51,010 bases of DNA, taken from Alphaproteobacteria bacterium (GTDB lineage: Bacteria > Pseudomonadota > Alphaproteobacteria > M2410). Below are positions 28,837 to 36,601 of this stretch, one piece after another. Below the pieces are notes generated by a model, which did no database searches, was not told where the DNA came from, and saw nothing but the letters and a program-made list of their open reading frames with translations. Both the position numbers and the translations under genes were made by a program. The stretch lies in assembly GCA_006226415.1 (NCBI GenBank), contig SBGZ01000075.1, positions 1 through 51,010 on the forward strand, in the 5' to 3' direction. Position 1 is the stretch's first letter, and each line of letters starts with the position of its first letter.

Positions 28837-30185
28837 GGCCTGAGCCCGGCGAACCCTTCCGGCAAATTCTTGATGTGGATGTCGCGCTGCGGGAACGGGA
28901 ACTCAATGCCGTGCTCGTCAAAAGTCTTCCAGATTTCGAGGAGAACCTCGCTGGAGACATTGGCAACGCCCGCCTCAGGATCGCGCAACCAGAACCGCAC
29001 TTCCAGATCTATGGAATTGTCGCCAAAGCCTTTCAGAAGACACTTTACCTCCGGGTCTTTAAGGACCCGTTCAACGCGCCCCGCGGCCTCGATGACCAGA
29101 TCAATTGCTTTTGGGACATCCGTTCCATAGGCCACCCCGATGGGGCGCTTGACCCGCACCAAACGGTCAGAGAAAGACCAGTTGGTCACTGTATTCACGA
29201 TAAAGTCTTCATTCGGGATCAGGAACTCATGCCCGTCGCGGGTGACAACCGATGTATACCTTGCGCCGAGGGATTTGACCCAACCATAGGTGCCCAAGAC
29301 CTCAATCACATCGCCGGGCTTAATTGAACGGTCCATGAGCAGAATGAGGCCGGAGACAAAATTCCCGACAATCTTTTGCAAGCCGAAACCAACACCGATA
29401 CCGATGGCACCACCGAGTACGGCGAAGATGGAGAGGTCAATCCCGACACTGGTCAGTGCAATAAAGAGCGCCAGGGCGATCAAGCCGATCCGCGAAACCT
29501 TGCCCACAAGTATCCGGACCGAGGGGGTGAGAGCCGGCAATTTGTCGATCCGGTTCTGCAACAATCTGGAAAGAGAGTTCGCCAACCAAAGCAAGGCGAT
29601 GACCAGCGACACCGCCTGAAGCACAAGCAGGACTGAAATTCGGCCTTCCCCAAAGGTGAATCCGATCGCATCCAAAAAATCGGCCAGGGGCCCAAGCAGG
29701 CCCAGAATACTTAAAAAGGCCAGCCCCCAAGCAATGATCGCAACCGTGCGCGCCCAAAAGGGCTCGCCGATGAGGTTGGAGACCGCCCGAATAACCACCC
29801 AGGCAGCCAGGAGGCGGCTGGCAATCGACATCAGCGGCCTTGGCCACCCCAGCCCCGAGAACACCATGGAGGCAATAAGCACAAAGACCAGTGTCACGAA
29901 AGCGTAGAGAACCGGCATGACATAGTCATGAATCTCTGCTTCATCGATGTTCTTTAAGATGTATTTCTGAATGACCAGAATGAGCTTACGGGTCCAGCCC
30001 ATGAGCGCGAAGGCGAGAACAAAGGCGAACGCGATGACGCCCAGTTCAATCAGCGATTCCTTGGTGAGAAGAACTGCATCGATCCATTGCCAGATACGGG
30101 TGGCGAGATTGCCGAGACTCTCCGCTGAAATGCCGTCTTTCAGGGCATCTTCAAGAATGGTCGGGGGCGAATCACTTGTCTGCAT
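28833..30185 (-). CDS. MscS-family mechanosensitive channel
   Basis: 450 residues of the inner membrane, releasing solutes on osmotic downshock. About six hydrophobic helices lie in residues 40-260. The pore-lining helix and following region read AIGIGVGFGLQKIVGNFVSG, with the Gly/Ala spacing of MscS TM3. They are followed by the beta domain IKPGDVIEVLGTYGWVKSLG and RDGHEFLIPNEDFI. It is longer than E. coli MscS (286) because of extra N-terminal helices. The upstream 39-base gap to yejE, on the same strand, suggests possible read-through from the permease genes. Confidence 0.93.
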   Translation of the reverse strand: MQTSDSPPTILEDALKDGISAESLGNLATRIWQWIDAVLLTKESLIELGVIAFAFVLAFALMGWTRKLILVIQKYILKNIDEAEIHDYVMPVLYAFVTLVFVLIASMVFSGLGWPRPLMSIASRLLAAWVVIRAVSNLIGEPFWARTVAIIAWGLAFLSILGLLGPLADFLDAIGFTFGEGRISVLLVLQAVSLVIALLWLANSLSRLLQNRIDKLPALTPSVRILVGKVSRIGLIALALFIALTSVGIDLSIFAVLGGAIGIGVGFGLQKIVGNFVSGLILLMDRSIKPGDVIEVLGTYGWVKSLGARYTSVVTRDGHEFLIPNEDFIVNTVTNWSFSDRLVRVKRPIGVAYGTDVPKAIDLVIEAAGRVERVLKDPEVKCLLKGFGDNSIDLEVRFWLRDPEAGVANVSSEVLLEIWKTFDEHGIEFPFPQRDIHIKNLPEGFAGLRP

Positions 30186-30224
30186 GAGCCAAGTGTACCA
30201 AATCCTTTGCCAATGACCCTCTCC

Positions 30225-31262
30225 TCAGCGAGATCGCCGTGGGTCAAAGGCATCGCGTACCGCTTCCCCAATAAAAACCAGAAGGCTAAGAAGCACCGCA
30301 ATCGCCAGGAAAGACACCAGGCCCAACCAGGGCGCTTCTAGATGGTTTTTGCCCTGGCGCAACATTTCGCCGAGGGAGGGATAGGTCGCGGGCAGCCCAA
30401 AACCTAAAAAATCGAGCGCCGCCAAAGTCGATATCGAACCGCTGACGATAAACGGCAGGAGCGTCAGCGTTGCAACAAGAGCATTGGGAAGCAGTTGCTT
30501 GAAAATTATGCCGCCGGAAGATTGTCCCAGGGTGCGCGCCGCGGTGACATAGTCGAGATTTCGCCCCTTCAAGAACTCCGCCCGCACCAAACCAACCAGC
30601 GTGACCCAGCTGAAAAGGAGCAGGATCAAAATCAGCAGGGTGATCGAAGGTTTGAAAATTGCCGCAAAAATAATGAGCACATAAAGGGAGGGGACGGAGG
30701 TCCAGATTTCAATGAGCCGCTGCAGAATGAGGTCGACCCAGCCGCCGAAGTACCCTTGCACCGCTCCCGCGGCGACCCCAACGACCGAAGACAGAATAGA
30801 AAGCGTCAATCCGAACATCACAGACAACCGAAAGCCATGAAGGAGCCTGGCCAGGACATCACGGTGCTGGTCATCGGTGCCGAGCCAGTGACGCGCCGAG
30901 GGCGGCGCCGGAGCCGGTACATTCATGGCCACATCAACTGTGTCGTAACGAAAAGCGATGAGCGGCCAAATCATCCAGCCCTTCTCTTCGATCAAATCCA
31001 CAAGGTAAGGATCCTTGAAATCCGCCACCGTTGCAAAGTCGCCCCCAAAGGTCGTCTCGGGATAGGCTTTGGCCAATGGCAGATAGAAAGCGCCCTCGTA
31101 TCGTACCAACAAGGGGCGATCATTGGCGATGACATCCGCCAAAAGCGACACGCCAAACAACATCAGAAAAACACGCAGCGCCCATACGCCACGACGATTG
31201 GCGCGAAACGCCCGCAAGCGGCGCTCTGTCAAAGGGCTGAACTTGATCGTGACCGCGCGCAA
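30225..31262 (-). CDS. yejE: ABC transporter permease, YejE type (peptide/microcin C uptake)
   Basis: 345 residues, inner-membrane permease of the oligopeptide class. It has one N-terminal helix, a periplasmic segment with HWLGTDDQHRDVLARLLHGF (about residue 122), then five helices and the EAA-type loop YVTAARTLGQSSGGIIFKQLLPNA contacting the ATPase. The start is an unusual TTG at 31262, backed by a perfect AGGAGG 8 bases upstream; no ATG fits the conserved N-terminus. It follows yejB by three bases. Neither the binding protein (YejA) nor the ATPase (YejF) is in the window. Confidence 0.9.
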   Translation of the reverse strand: MRAVTIKFSPLTERRLRAFRANRRGVWALRVFLMLFGVSLLADVIANDRPLLVRYEGAFYLPLAKAYPETTFGGDFATVADFKDPYLVDLIEEKGWMIWPLIAFRYDTVDVAMNVPAPAPPSARHWLGTDDQHRDVLARLLHGFRLSVMFGLTLSILSSVVGVAAGAVQGYFGGWVDLILQRLIEIWTSVPSLYVLIIFAAIFKPSITLLILILLLFSWVTLVGLVRAEFLKGRNLDYVTAARTLGQSSGGIIFKQLLPNALVATLTLLPFIVSGSISTLAALDFLGFGLPATYPSLGEMLRQGKNHLEAPWLGLVSFLAIAVLLSLLVFIGEAVRDAFDPRRSR

Positions 31263-31265
31263 GGG

Positions 31266-32357
31266 TTAGACCTCCTGCGCGGTGAAAGTGATCCGCGGGT
31301 CGAGCCAGGTAAAGCTCACATCCACCACCAGATTGATGACAAGACCGACCAACGAATAGATAAAAAGCGATCCGAAGACGACCGGATAGTCGCGCCCGAC
31401 AATGGAATCGAACGCCAAGAGCCCCAGACCATCCAGCGAGAAGATGGTTTCAATGAGCAGAGATCCGGTGAAGAGGATTGCCATGAAAGCCGCTGGAAAC
31501 CCGGCGAGGATCACCAGAAAGGCGTTTCTTAGAACATGGCCATAGAGAATACGATCTTCCGACATGCCTTTCGCGCGCGCCGTCACCACATATTGTTTGC
31601 CGATTTCTTCCAGAAAGGCATTGCGGGTCATCAGCGTCAGTGTGGCAAAGGAGGCAATGGACAATGAAAGGAGCGGCAAGACCAGGTGCCAAAAATAGTC
31701 AGCCACCTTGTGAAAGAAGCCAAACTCTGACCAGCCTTCAGACACAAGCCCGCGCAAAGGAAAGATGTCGAGGAAGGAGCCGCCCGCGAAAAAGACCATG
31801 AGCAGCACGGCAAAAAGAAACCCGGGGATCGCATAACCCACCACGACCACAAAGCTGGTCCAGGCATCAAAGGCTGACCCTGCCCTTACCGCCTTGGTGA
31901 TACCCAGGGGAATAGAAACGAGGTAGGCCAGAAGGGTCGACCAAAGACCAAGAGAAATGGAGACCGGCAGTTTTTCGAGTATGAGGTCCAGAACCGGCTT
32001 GTCCTGAAAATAACTCTCGCCCAAATCAAAGTGGAGATAATTCCAGAGCATCTCCACATAGCGCTCATGGGCAGGCTTGTCGAAACCGTAGAGACGTTCA
32101 AGTTCGGCAATGAATTCCGGATCCAACCCCTGGGCGCCGCGATAGCTTGAGCCCTTGTCTTCGCCGCCCCCGACTGCCTGACTGCCGCCGCCGCCGCCAA
32201 TCGTGGCTGTTGCGGCAGCATCCATGCCGGAAAACTTTGCGGCCATGCGCTCGACCGGCCCGCCAGGCGCAAATTGGACAATGACAAAAGTCAGGGTCAG
32301 AATGCCGATCAAGGTCGGCACCATGAGTGCCAGGCGCCTTAAGATGTAACCCGCCAT
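31266..32357 (-). CDS. yejB: ABC transporter permease, YejB type (peptide/microcin C uptake)
   Basis: 363 residues. It starts MAGYILRRLALMVPTLIGIL and has the Gly-rich low-complexity insert (about residues 53-72) and QGLDPEFIAELERLYGFDKP segment typical of YejB. Five further helices follow, with an EAA loop YVVTARAKGMSEDRILYGHV, and the end is SFTWLDPRITF. It is paired with YejE as a heterodimeric permease for oligopeptides. Upstream, a terminator isolates it from the SYLF gene, so its promoter should lie within 32358-32390, where I see no convincing -35/-10. Confidence 0.92.
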   Translation of the reverse strand: MAGYILRRLALMVPTLIGILTLTFVIVQFAPGGPVERMAAKFSGMDAAATATIGGGGGSQAVGGGEDKGSSYRGAQGLDPEFIAELERLYGFDKPAHERYVEMLWNYLHFDLGESYFQDKPVLDLILEKLPVSISLGLWSTLLAYLVSIPLGITKAVRAGSAFDAWTSFVVVVGYAIPGFLFAVLLMVFFAGGSFLDIFPLRGLVSEGWSEFGFFHKVADYFWHLVLPLLSLSIASFATLTLMTRNAFLEEIGKQYVVTARAKGMSEDRILYGHVLRNAFLVILAGFPAAFMAILFTGSLLIETIFSLDGLGLLAFDSIVGRDYPVVFGSLFIYSLVGLVINLVVDVSFTWLDPRITFTAQEV

Positions 32358-32380
32358 CTTGCCCCTTCCCTGTCATCTGC

Positions 32381-32418
32381 AAAACCAAAAAGGGCGGCCT
32401 CTCCTTGAAAGGCCGCCC
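32381..32418 (-). terminator. Rho-independent terminator of the SYLF lipoprotein gene
   Basis: A perfect 9-bp GC-rich stem (GGGCGGCCT with its complement) has a 9-base loop and, reading the minus strand, is followed by TTTTTGGTTTT. It lies 38 bases past the SYLF stop and just before yejB. Confidence 0.88.
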
Positions 32419-32456
32419 CTCGCGAATTCAAATGTCGACCGCGCGCACGTCTGTCG

Positions 32457-33005
32457 TTAGCGGGCGACCTTGCTGATTTTTGTTCCTTCCAAGGAGACGT
32501 TGTACATCAGCCCCTTGTTGGAGAAGATAAAGCCTACGATCGGCTCTTGAACATTTTTTGTGTCGATTTGACCGCCAGCCCCAACGTTGACGACAGCAAC
32601 AGAACCATCCAGACCCACTTCCCAACCGTTGGAACGGCGGAAGTTATCGAGACTATGCGGATCCAGGAAAATCAGGATCTGCGACTTAACCTGCACGCCC
32701 AATTGGAAGCCAATAGAGCCCGAGGCCAGGTTGTAATAGTCGACTGTGCGGCCATTCATGAGCAGCGCCCCTTCGCCGTACTCGCCGCCGAGACCAATGC
32801 CGCCTTTGATAATGTCCGGGAAAACCAGAACGCCATCTGCCTTAGCCACCAGCGCGTCACCCCCCTTGACAGTTTCACTAAAGGCCACCAGCGCAGACTG
32901 GACCTTGGCATCAATTTCCCGGCGTGAGGATTCTTGTCCATGTCCGGTGCAGCCAGTAACCAGGACTGCTACAAACAAGGATGCGAAGAGGGTACGAAAC
33001 TTCAT
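32457..33005 (-). CDS. SYLF/YSC84-type lipid-binding lipoprotein
   Basis: 182 residues. The signal peptide ends in a lipobox, VLVTGC near residue 18, so the mature protein is probably lipid-anchored. The rest matches the SYLF/Ysc84 actin-binding-like domain, recognised by ADGVLVFPDIIKGGIGLGGE, YGEGALLMNGRTVDYYNLAS and LGVQVKSQILIFL. Bacterial members bind phosphoinositide-like or other lipids, with poorly defined roles in the envelope. ATG 33005 has GGAGG five bases upstream and is preferred over a TTG at 33017. It is a single-gene unit with its own candidate promoter and terminator. Confidence 0.88.
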   Translation of the reverse strand: MKFRTLFASLFVAVLVTGCTGHGQESSRREIDAKVQSALVAFSETVKGGDALVAKADGVLVFPDIIKGGIGLGGEYGEGALLMNGRTVDYYNLASGSIGFQLGVQVKSQILIFLDPHSLDNFRRSNGWEVGLDGSVAVVNVGAGGQIDTKNVQEPIVGFIFSNKGLMYNVSLEGTKISKVAR

Positions 33006-33024
33006 TATGGCCTCCAATTGGCAC

Positions 33025-33054
33025 TTAAAACTCGAAACGAATCAATTTCGTCAA
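33025..33054 (-). promoter_or_regulatory. Candidate sigma70-type promoter of the SYLF lipoprotein gene
   Basis: On the minus strand TTGACG (33054-33049) and TTTTAA (33030-33025) are 18 bases apart. The start point would be about 33018, leaving a leader of roughly 13 bases that contains the GGAGG ribosome binding site. Confidence 0.5.
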
Positions 33055-33124
33055 TCATGAATCGCGATGCGCCGAAATGCCAGTGTTTTTTTAGGTTTTA
33101 GCGCGATCGAGCGAGTCAAATTTG

Positions 33125-33138
33125 CAACAAATTTGTTG
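33125..33138. repeat. AT-rich perfect palindrome between hutI and the SYLF gene
   Basis: CAACAAATTTGTTG is a perfect 14-base palindrome, and a second CAAATTTG occurs a few bases to its left (33117-33124). It lies about 70 bases upstream of the candidate SYLF promoter and directly after the hutI 3' hairpin. It could be an operator; no regulator is indicated. Confidence 0.4.
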
Positions 33139-33159
33139 AGATTACAGAACGGTAATCTC
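33138..33159 (-). terminator. Hairpin at the 3' end of hutI
   Basis: A perfect 8-bp stem (GAGATTAC with GTAATCTC) and a 6-base loop overlap the last codons and the TAA stop of hutI. No clean T-run follows (AACAAATTTG), so it may protect the 3' end rather than terminate transcription. Confidence 0.4.
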
Positions 33160-34374
33160 CCCACCGCCCATGACAACTTTGTCCGGACGCGCGCCGGACA
33201 TCCAGTAACAAAGGTCGGCGGGTGCACCAATCTTGTAGTGACAAAAGTCCGCATCCATACCAACGGCCAAGCGCCCCTTACGCGTACTTTCTCCTAAGGC
33301 CTTGGCGGCATTGACGGTTACGCCTCGCAAGGCCTCTGTCGGGGTCAGACCGAAGAGCGTGCAGCCCATGTTGAGAATGAGACGCAATGAAGAAATTGGC
33401 GAGGAGCCGGGATTGCAGTCAGAGGCGAGCGCCATGGACACACCTTCCTTACGGAAAGTTTCGATAGGCGGGCGGCGCGTTTCTTTCAAAGTGTAAAAAG
33501 CGCCCGGCAGAAGGACAGCGACTGTTCCAGCTCTTGCCATGGCCTCAACCCCTTTCGGGTTTGTATATTCCAAATGGTCCGCGGAAAGCCCGTCAAAAGA
33601 GGCTGCGAGTGCAGCGCCGTCCAAATCGCTGAGCTGATCCGCATGGAGCTTGACCGGCAACCCCAGATCCTTTGCGGTTTCGAACACGCGGGCAATCTCG
33701 TCAGGGCTGAAGGCAATCCCCTCGCAAAACCCGTCCACAGCATCGGCAAGGCCCTCTTCAGCCAGGCGCGGCAGGATTTGTGAACATATCAGATCGATGT
33801 AGTCGCCCGCGCGGCCGGCATATTCTGGCGGCAAGGCATGGGCGGCCAGACAGGAGGTTTTTATGGTCAGGCCCAATTCGGCACCAATCGCTCGAGCGAC
33901 CTTGAGCATTTTGATTTCGCTTTGAAGATCAAGGCCGTAACCGGATTTGATCTCGAGGGTGGTCACGCCCTCCCGCAGGAGATCACGGGCGCGCGGCAGA
34001 GATGCGGCAAAGAGCTCTTCTTCGGAGGCAGCGCGTGTTGCTTTAACGGTGGAAAGAATGCCGCCGCCCGCGCGGGCGATCTCTTCGTAGGTTGCCCCTT
34101 CCAGCCGCATCTCAAATTCGCGGGCGCGATTGCCGCCAAATACGAGGTGGGTGTGGCAATCAATGAGGCCTGGAAAAACCCAGCCGCCGTTCAAAGACAC
34201 GATCTGGGGCGTTGCGGCAATTTTGTCCCTTGGCGCATCGACCTCCGCCCCCACCCAGACAATTTCATTGTCGCGGACGGCGATCAGCCCTTGCTCAATG
34301 AGACCGAGGCCCTCGCCCTCACAGGTGACGAGGCCCGCACCTTTCCATATTCTGTCCCAGGGTTTGTCTGACAT
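33142..34374 (-). CDS. hutI: Imidazolonepropionase
   Basis: Third enzyme of histidine breakdown, hydrolysing 4-imidazolone-5-propionate to N-formimino-L-glutamate. 410 residues of the amidohydrolase fold with metal ligands in GLIDCHTHLVFGGNRAREFE (His74, His76). Further signatures are EIKSGYGLDLQSEIKMLKVA, the downstream metal-site KLHADQLSD near residue 250, and ALASDCNPGSSP near 316. It is transcribed divergently from hutF over a 71-base gap that contains a HutC-like operator. The last codons form part of a hairpin. Confidence 0.96.
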   Translation of the reverse strand: MSDKPWDRIWKGAGLVTCEGEGLGLIEQGLIAVRDNEIVWVGAEVDAPRDKIAATPQIVSLNGGWVFPGLIDCHTHLVFGGNRAREFEMRLEGATYEEIARAGGGILSTVKATRAASEEELFAASLPRARDLLREGVTTLEIKSGYGLDLQSEIKMLKVARAIGAELGLTIKTSCLAAHALPPEYAGRAGDYIDLICSQILPRLAEEGLADAVDGFCEGIAFSPDEIARVFETAKDLGLPVKLHADQLSDLDGAALAASFDGLSADHLEYTNPKGVEAMARAGTVAVLLPGAFYTLKETRRPPIETFRKEGVSMALASDCNPGSSPISSLRLILNMGCTLFGLTPTEALRGVTVNAAKALGESTRKGRLAVGMDADFCHYKIGAPADLCYWMSGARPDKVVMGGGEITVL

Positions 34375-34404
34375 GGTCCCTTCGGCCTTGCTTTTCCAGC
34401 CTTT

Positions 34405-34439
34405 TTGGCTAATGGTATATATAACCCTATAACGATAGG
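34405..34439 (+). promoter_or_regulatory. hutF promoter with HutC-like operator in the spacer
   Basis: TTGGCT (34405-34410), a 17-base spacer and TATAAC (34428-34433) form a good sigma70-type promoter. The spacer holds TGGTATATATAACC (34413-34426), a near-palindromic HutC-like site that also lies in the hutI leader region on the other strand. A small repeat, CCTAT-AACG-ATAGG (34426-34439), follows. The predicted start (about 34440) leaves only about six leader bases before the hutF ATG. Confidence 0.65.
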
Positions 34440-34445
34440 TGCTTC

Positions 34446-35810
34446 ATGCGCAAGATTTTTGCCCGTTACGCCCTCAGCCCCATTGGCTGGCTTTCCAATG
34501 TTGAAATTCACATCGACTCATCAGGCCATATTGCGGCGCTGACGCCTCTCTCACAAGAGGTGCCTGACTGCAGCGCGCTGGTCTTGCCCGGCATGAGCAA
34601 TCTCCATTCCCATGCCTTTCAGCGGGCCATGGCCGGGCTCGGCGAAACACGCGGTCAGGCAGATGACGATTTCTGGTCCTGGCGCCACACCATGTACAGG
34701 CTCGCAAACAGCGTCACCCCCGATCAACTCAAGACCATCGCGTCTCATCTTTATATGGAGATGATTGAAGCCGGTTACACGGAAGTTGCCGAGTTTCACT
34801 ATTTGCACAGGCTTGTGCCGGACGAAGAGGTTCCCGGCTTTGCCGCGGCACAGGCGCTGATCGTTGCGGCCGAGGTTGCGGGTATCCGCCTGACACTGGT
34901 GCCGGTGCTTTATGAGCGCTCGGGTTTCGGGGCAAAGGGGCCCTTGGAGGAACAGGCGCGTTTTGCTCTGTCGCCTGAAGAATATCTTGAGCTGCTGAGC
35001 GCCTTAAAACCTCTTCAATCTTCGCAAATGCGCCTGGGTATTGGGTTTCACAGCCTGCGTGCTGTTCATGAAACCTCGATCGACCTGGTGCTGGCAGGTG
35101 CGGCGAAGCTGGGCCTTAGCGGACCCATCCACATTCATATCGCGGAGCAACAGGGCGAGGTGGATCAATGCCTGGAGGCACACCGCCAGCGCCCGGTGGA
35201 ATGGCTCTACAACAATGTGGACGTCAATGAGCGTTGGTGCCTCGTGCACGCGACGCACCTGAGCGACAAGGAGGCCGAACTCATTGCCCGGTCGGGCGCG
35301 GTGGCGGGGCTCTGCCCCACCACGGAAGCCAATCTTGGTGATGGCACTTTCGACCTCACCCGCTTTGAAGCGCTCGGCGGACACTATGGGGTGGGCTCAG
35401 ATAGCCATATTACGGTCGACCCCTTTGATGAGCTTCGCTGGCTTGAATATTCAAATCGGCTTCAGGCGCGCAAAAGGTTGATTGCCGGTCGCGCGGGTGA
35501 ACAGCCTTGCGGGCGGCAACTCTTCCAGCAGGCGCTTGCGGGCGGCCGGGCGGTCACCTGCGGCACAGGCGGGCTGGAGGTAGGGGCGCCTGCGGACCTC
35601 CTCCTGATCCAAAATGAAAACCCGCTTTTGGCCGGTCGCAGCGCCGATGAAATGCTCAACAGTCTGATATTTGCGGGTGCTAAAGGATTGATTTCTGAGG
35701 TGCTGGTAGGCGGCATTTCCATCGCGGTAAAGGGTGAACACCCCCAGAAATCTGCCCTTTTGCCCAGCTACACAGAAACGCTCCGACAGCTCATTGACCG
35801 CCATCCTTGA
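34446..35810 (+). CDS. hutF: Formimidoylglutamate deiminase
   Basis: Converts N-formimino-L-glutamate to N-formyl-L-glutamate plus ammonia, the branch used with HutG. 454 residues with the amidohydrolase/deaminase metal site GMSNLHSHAFQRAMAGLGE (His54, His56), then IHIAEQQGEVDQCLEAH (metal-ligand His), CLVHATHLSD and GSDSHITVDPFDELRWLE. The same frame continues to a TGA that overlaps the -35 region of the next promoter. It is the first gene rightward of the hutI/hutF divergence. Presence of HutF means that glutamate and formate, not formamide, are the end products. Confidence 0.96.
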   Translation: MRKIFARYALSPIGWLSNVEIHIDSSGHIAALTPLSQEVPDCSALVLPGMSNLHSHAFQRAMAGLGETRGQADDDFWSWRHTMYRLANSVTPDQLKTIASHLYMEMIEAGYTEVAEFHYLHRLVPDEEVPGFAAAQALIVAAEVAGIRLTLVPVLYERSGFGAKGPLEEQARFALSPEEYLELLSALKPLQSSQMRLGIGFHSLRAVHETSIDLVLAGAAKLGLSGPIHIHIAEQQGEVDQCLEAHRQRPVEWLYNNVDVNERWCLVHATHLSDKEAELIARSGAVAGLCPTTEANLGDGTFDLTRFEALGGHYGVGSDSHITVDPFDELRWLEYSNRLQARKRLIAGRAGEQPCGRQLFQQALAGGRAVTCGTGGLEVGAPADLLLIQNENPLLAGRSADEMLNSLIFAGAKGLISEVLVGGISIAVKGEHPQKSALLPSYTETLRQLIDRHP

Positions 35811-35835
35811 TATTGGTATATACCACCCTATTCTA
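35807..35835 (+). promoter_or_regulatory. hutC promoter with HutC-like operator in the spacer
   Basis: TTGATA (35807-35812) and TATTCT (35829-35834) are 16 bases apart. Between them is TGGTATATACCA (35814-35825), a perfect 12-base palindrome related to the site before hutF. Binding there would block RNA polymerase, which implies autoregulation of hutC and the genes after it. Confidence 0.68.
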
Positions 35836-35854
35836 ATATGAGATTCCAACTTCC

Positions 35855-36589
35855 ATGAACACTCAAAGCCAGCTATCCGACCCGCTCTACCTTAAGGTCA
35901 AGAAGCATATTCTCGAGCAGATCCGCAAAGGCGTTTGGGGGGCTGCTGACCGGATCCCTTCTGAAAATGCCCTGATTGAAGAGCTGGGCGCCTCGAAGAT
36001 GACCGTCAATCGGGCGCTACGGGAAATGGCGCAGGAAGGTCACCTCATCCGTATCGTGGGCGTGGGCAGCTTTGTGGCCGAATCAAAAGTTCAGGTGCAC
36101 CCGCTTGAGATCCGCAACATTGCCGACGAAATTGCCGAGCGCGGCCACGTCCATTCGGCCCGGGTAGAACATCTGGCCGAGGAAAAGGCCAATCAACGCC
36201 TCGCCGAGGATCTTGGCATTGCGCCCGGCGCGCCAGTATTCCATTCGGTCATCCTGCATCTTGAAAACGATGAGCCGCTTCAACTGGAAGACCGCTATGT
36301 CAATCCAGCGGCGGCGCCGGATTATATGTCCTGCGATTTCACGCAAGTGACGCCCGCAGAATATCTCATGAAAGTCGCGCCGCTGCAGGAAGTCGAGCAT
36401 ATCGTCGAGGCGCAAATGCCATCGTCTTACGTGGCGCGCCTGCTTGAATTGCAGCCCAATGAGCCCTGCCTTGTGGTTACCCGCCGCACATGGGCACTCG
36501 GTCATGTGGCCTCTGGCGCGCGCCTCTATCACCCCGGTTCCACCTACCGCGTGGGCGGACGCTTTTCGCCCGCCACCCCGCCGTCTTAA
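35855..36589 (+). CDS. hutC: Histidine utilization repressor
   Basis: 244 residues of the GntR family, HutC subfamily. The winged helix has RIPSENALIEELGASKMTVN followed by RALREMAQEGHLIRIVGVGSF (about residues 30-75). The UTRA domain (about 95-235) is where urocanate is bound in studied HutC proteins, relieving repression. The HutC-specific HPLEIRNIADEIAERGHVH and HPGSTYRVGGRF motifs are present. It lies inside the hut operon, and two TGGTATATA-type operators nearby are its likely targets. hutU follows after 12 bases. Confidence 0.95.
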   Translation: MNTQSQLSDPLYLKVKKHILEQIRKGVWGAADRIPSENALIEELGASKMTVNRALREMAQEGHLIRIVGVGSFVAESKVQVHPLEIRNIADEIAERGHVHSARVEHLAEEKANQRLAEDLGIAPGAPVFHSVILHLENDEPLQLEDRYVNPAAAPDYMSCDFTQVTPAEYLMKVAPLQEVEHIVEAQMPSSYVARLLELQPNEPCLVVTRRTWALGHVASGARLYHPGSTYRVGGRFSPATPPS

Positions 36590-36601
36590 AAGGACAACCT
36601 C

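Noticed and set aside
32160-32230. Gly-rich insert in YejB as a frameshift or repeat expansion
   Set aside because: As I recall, comparable Gly-rich stretches at this position are normal in alphaproteobacterial YejB proteins, and the frame is intact.
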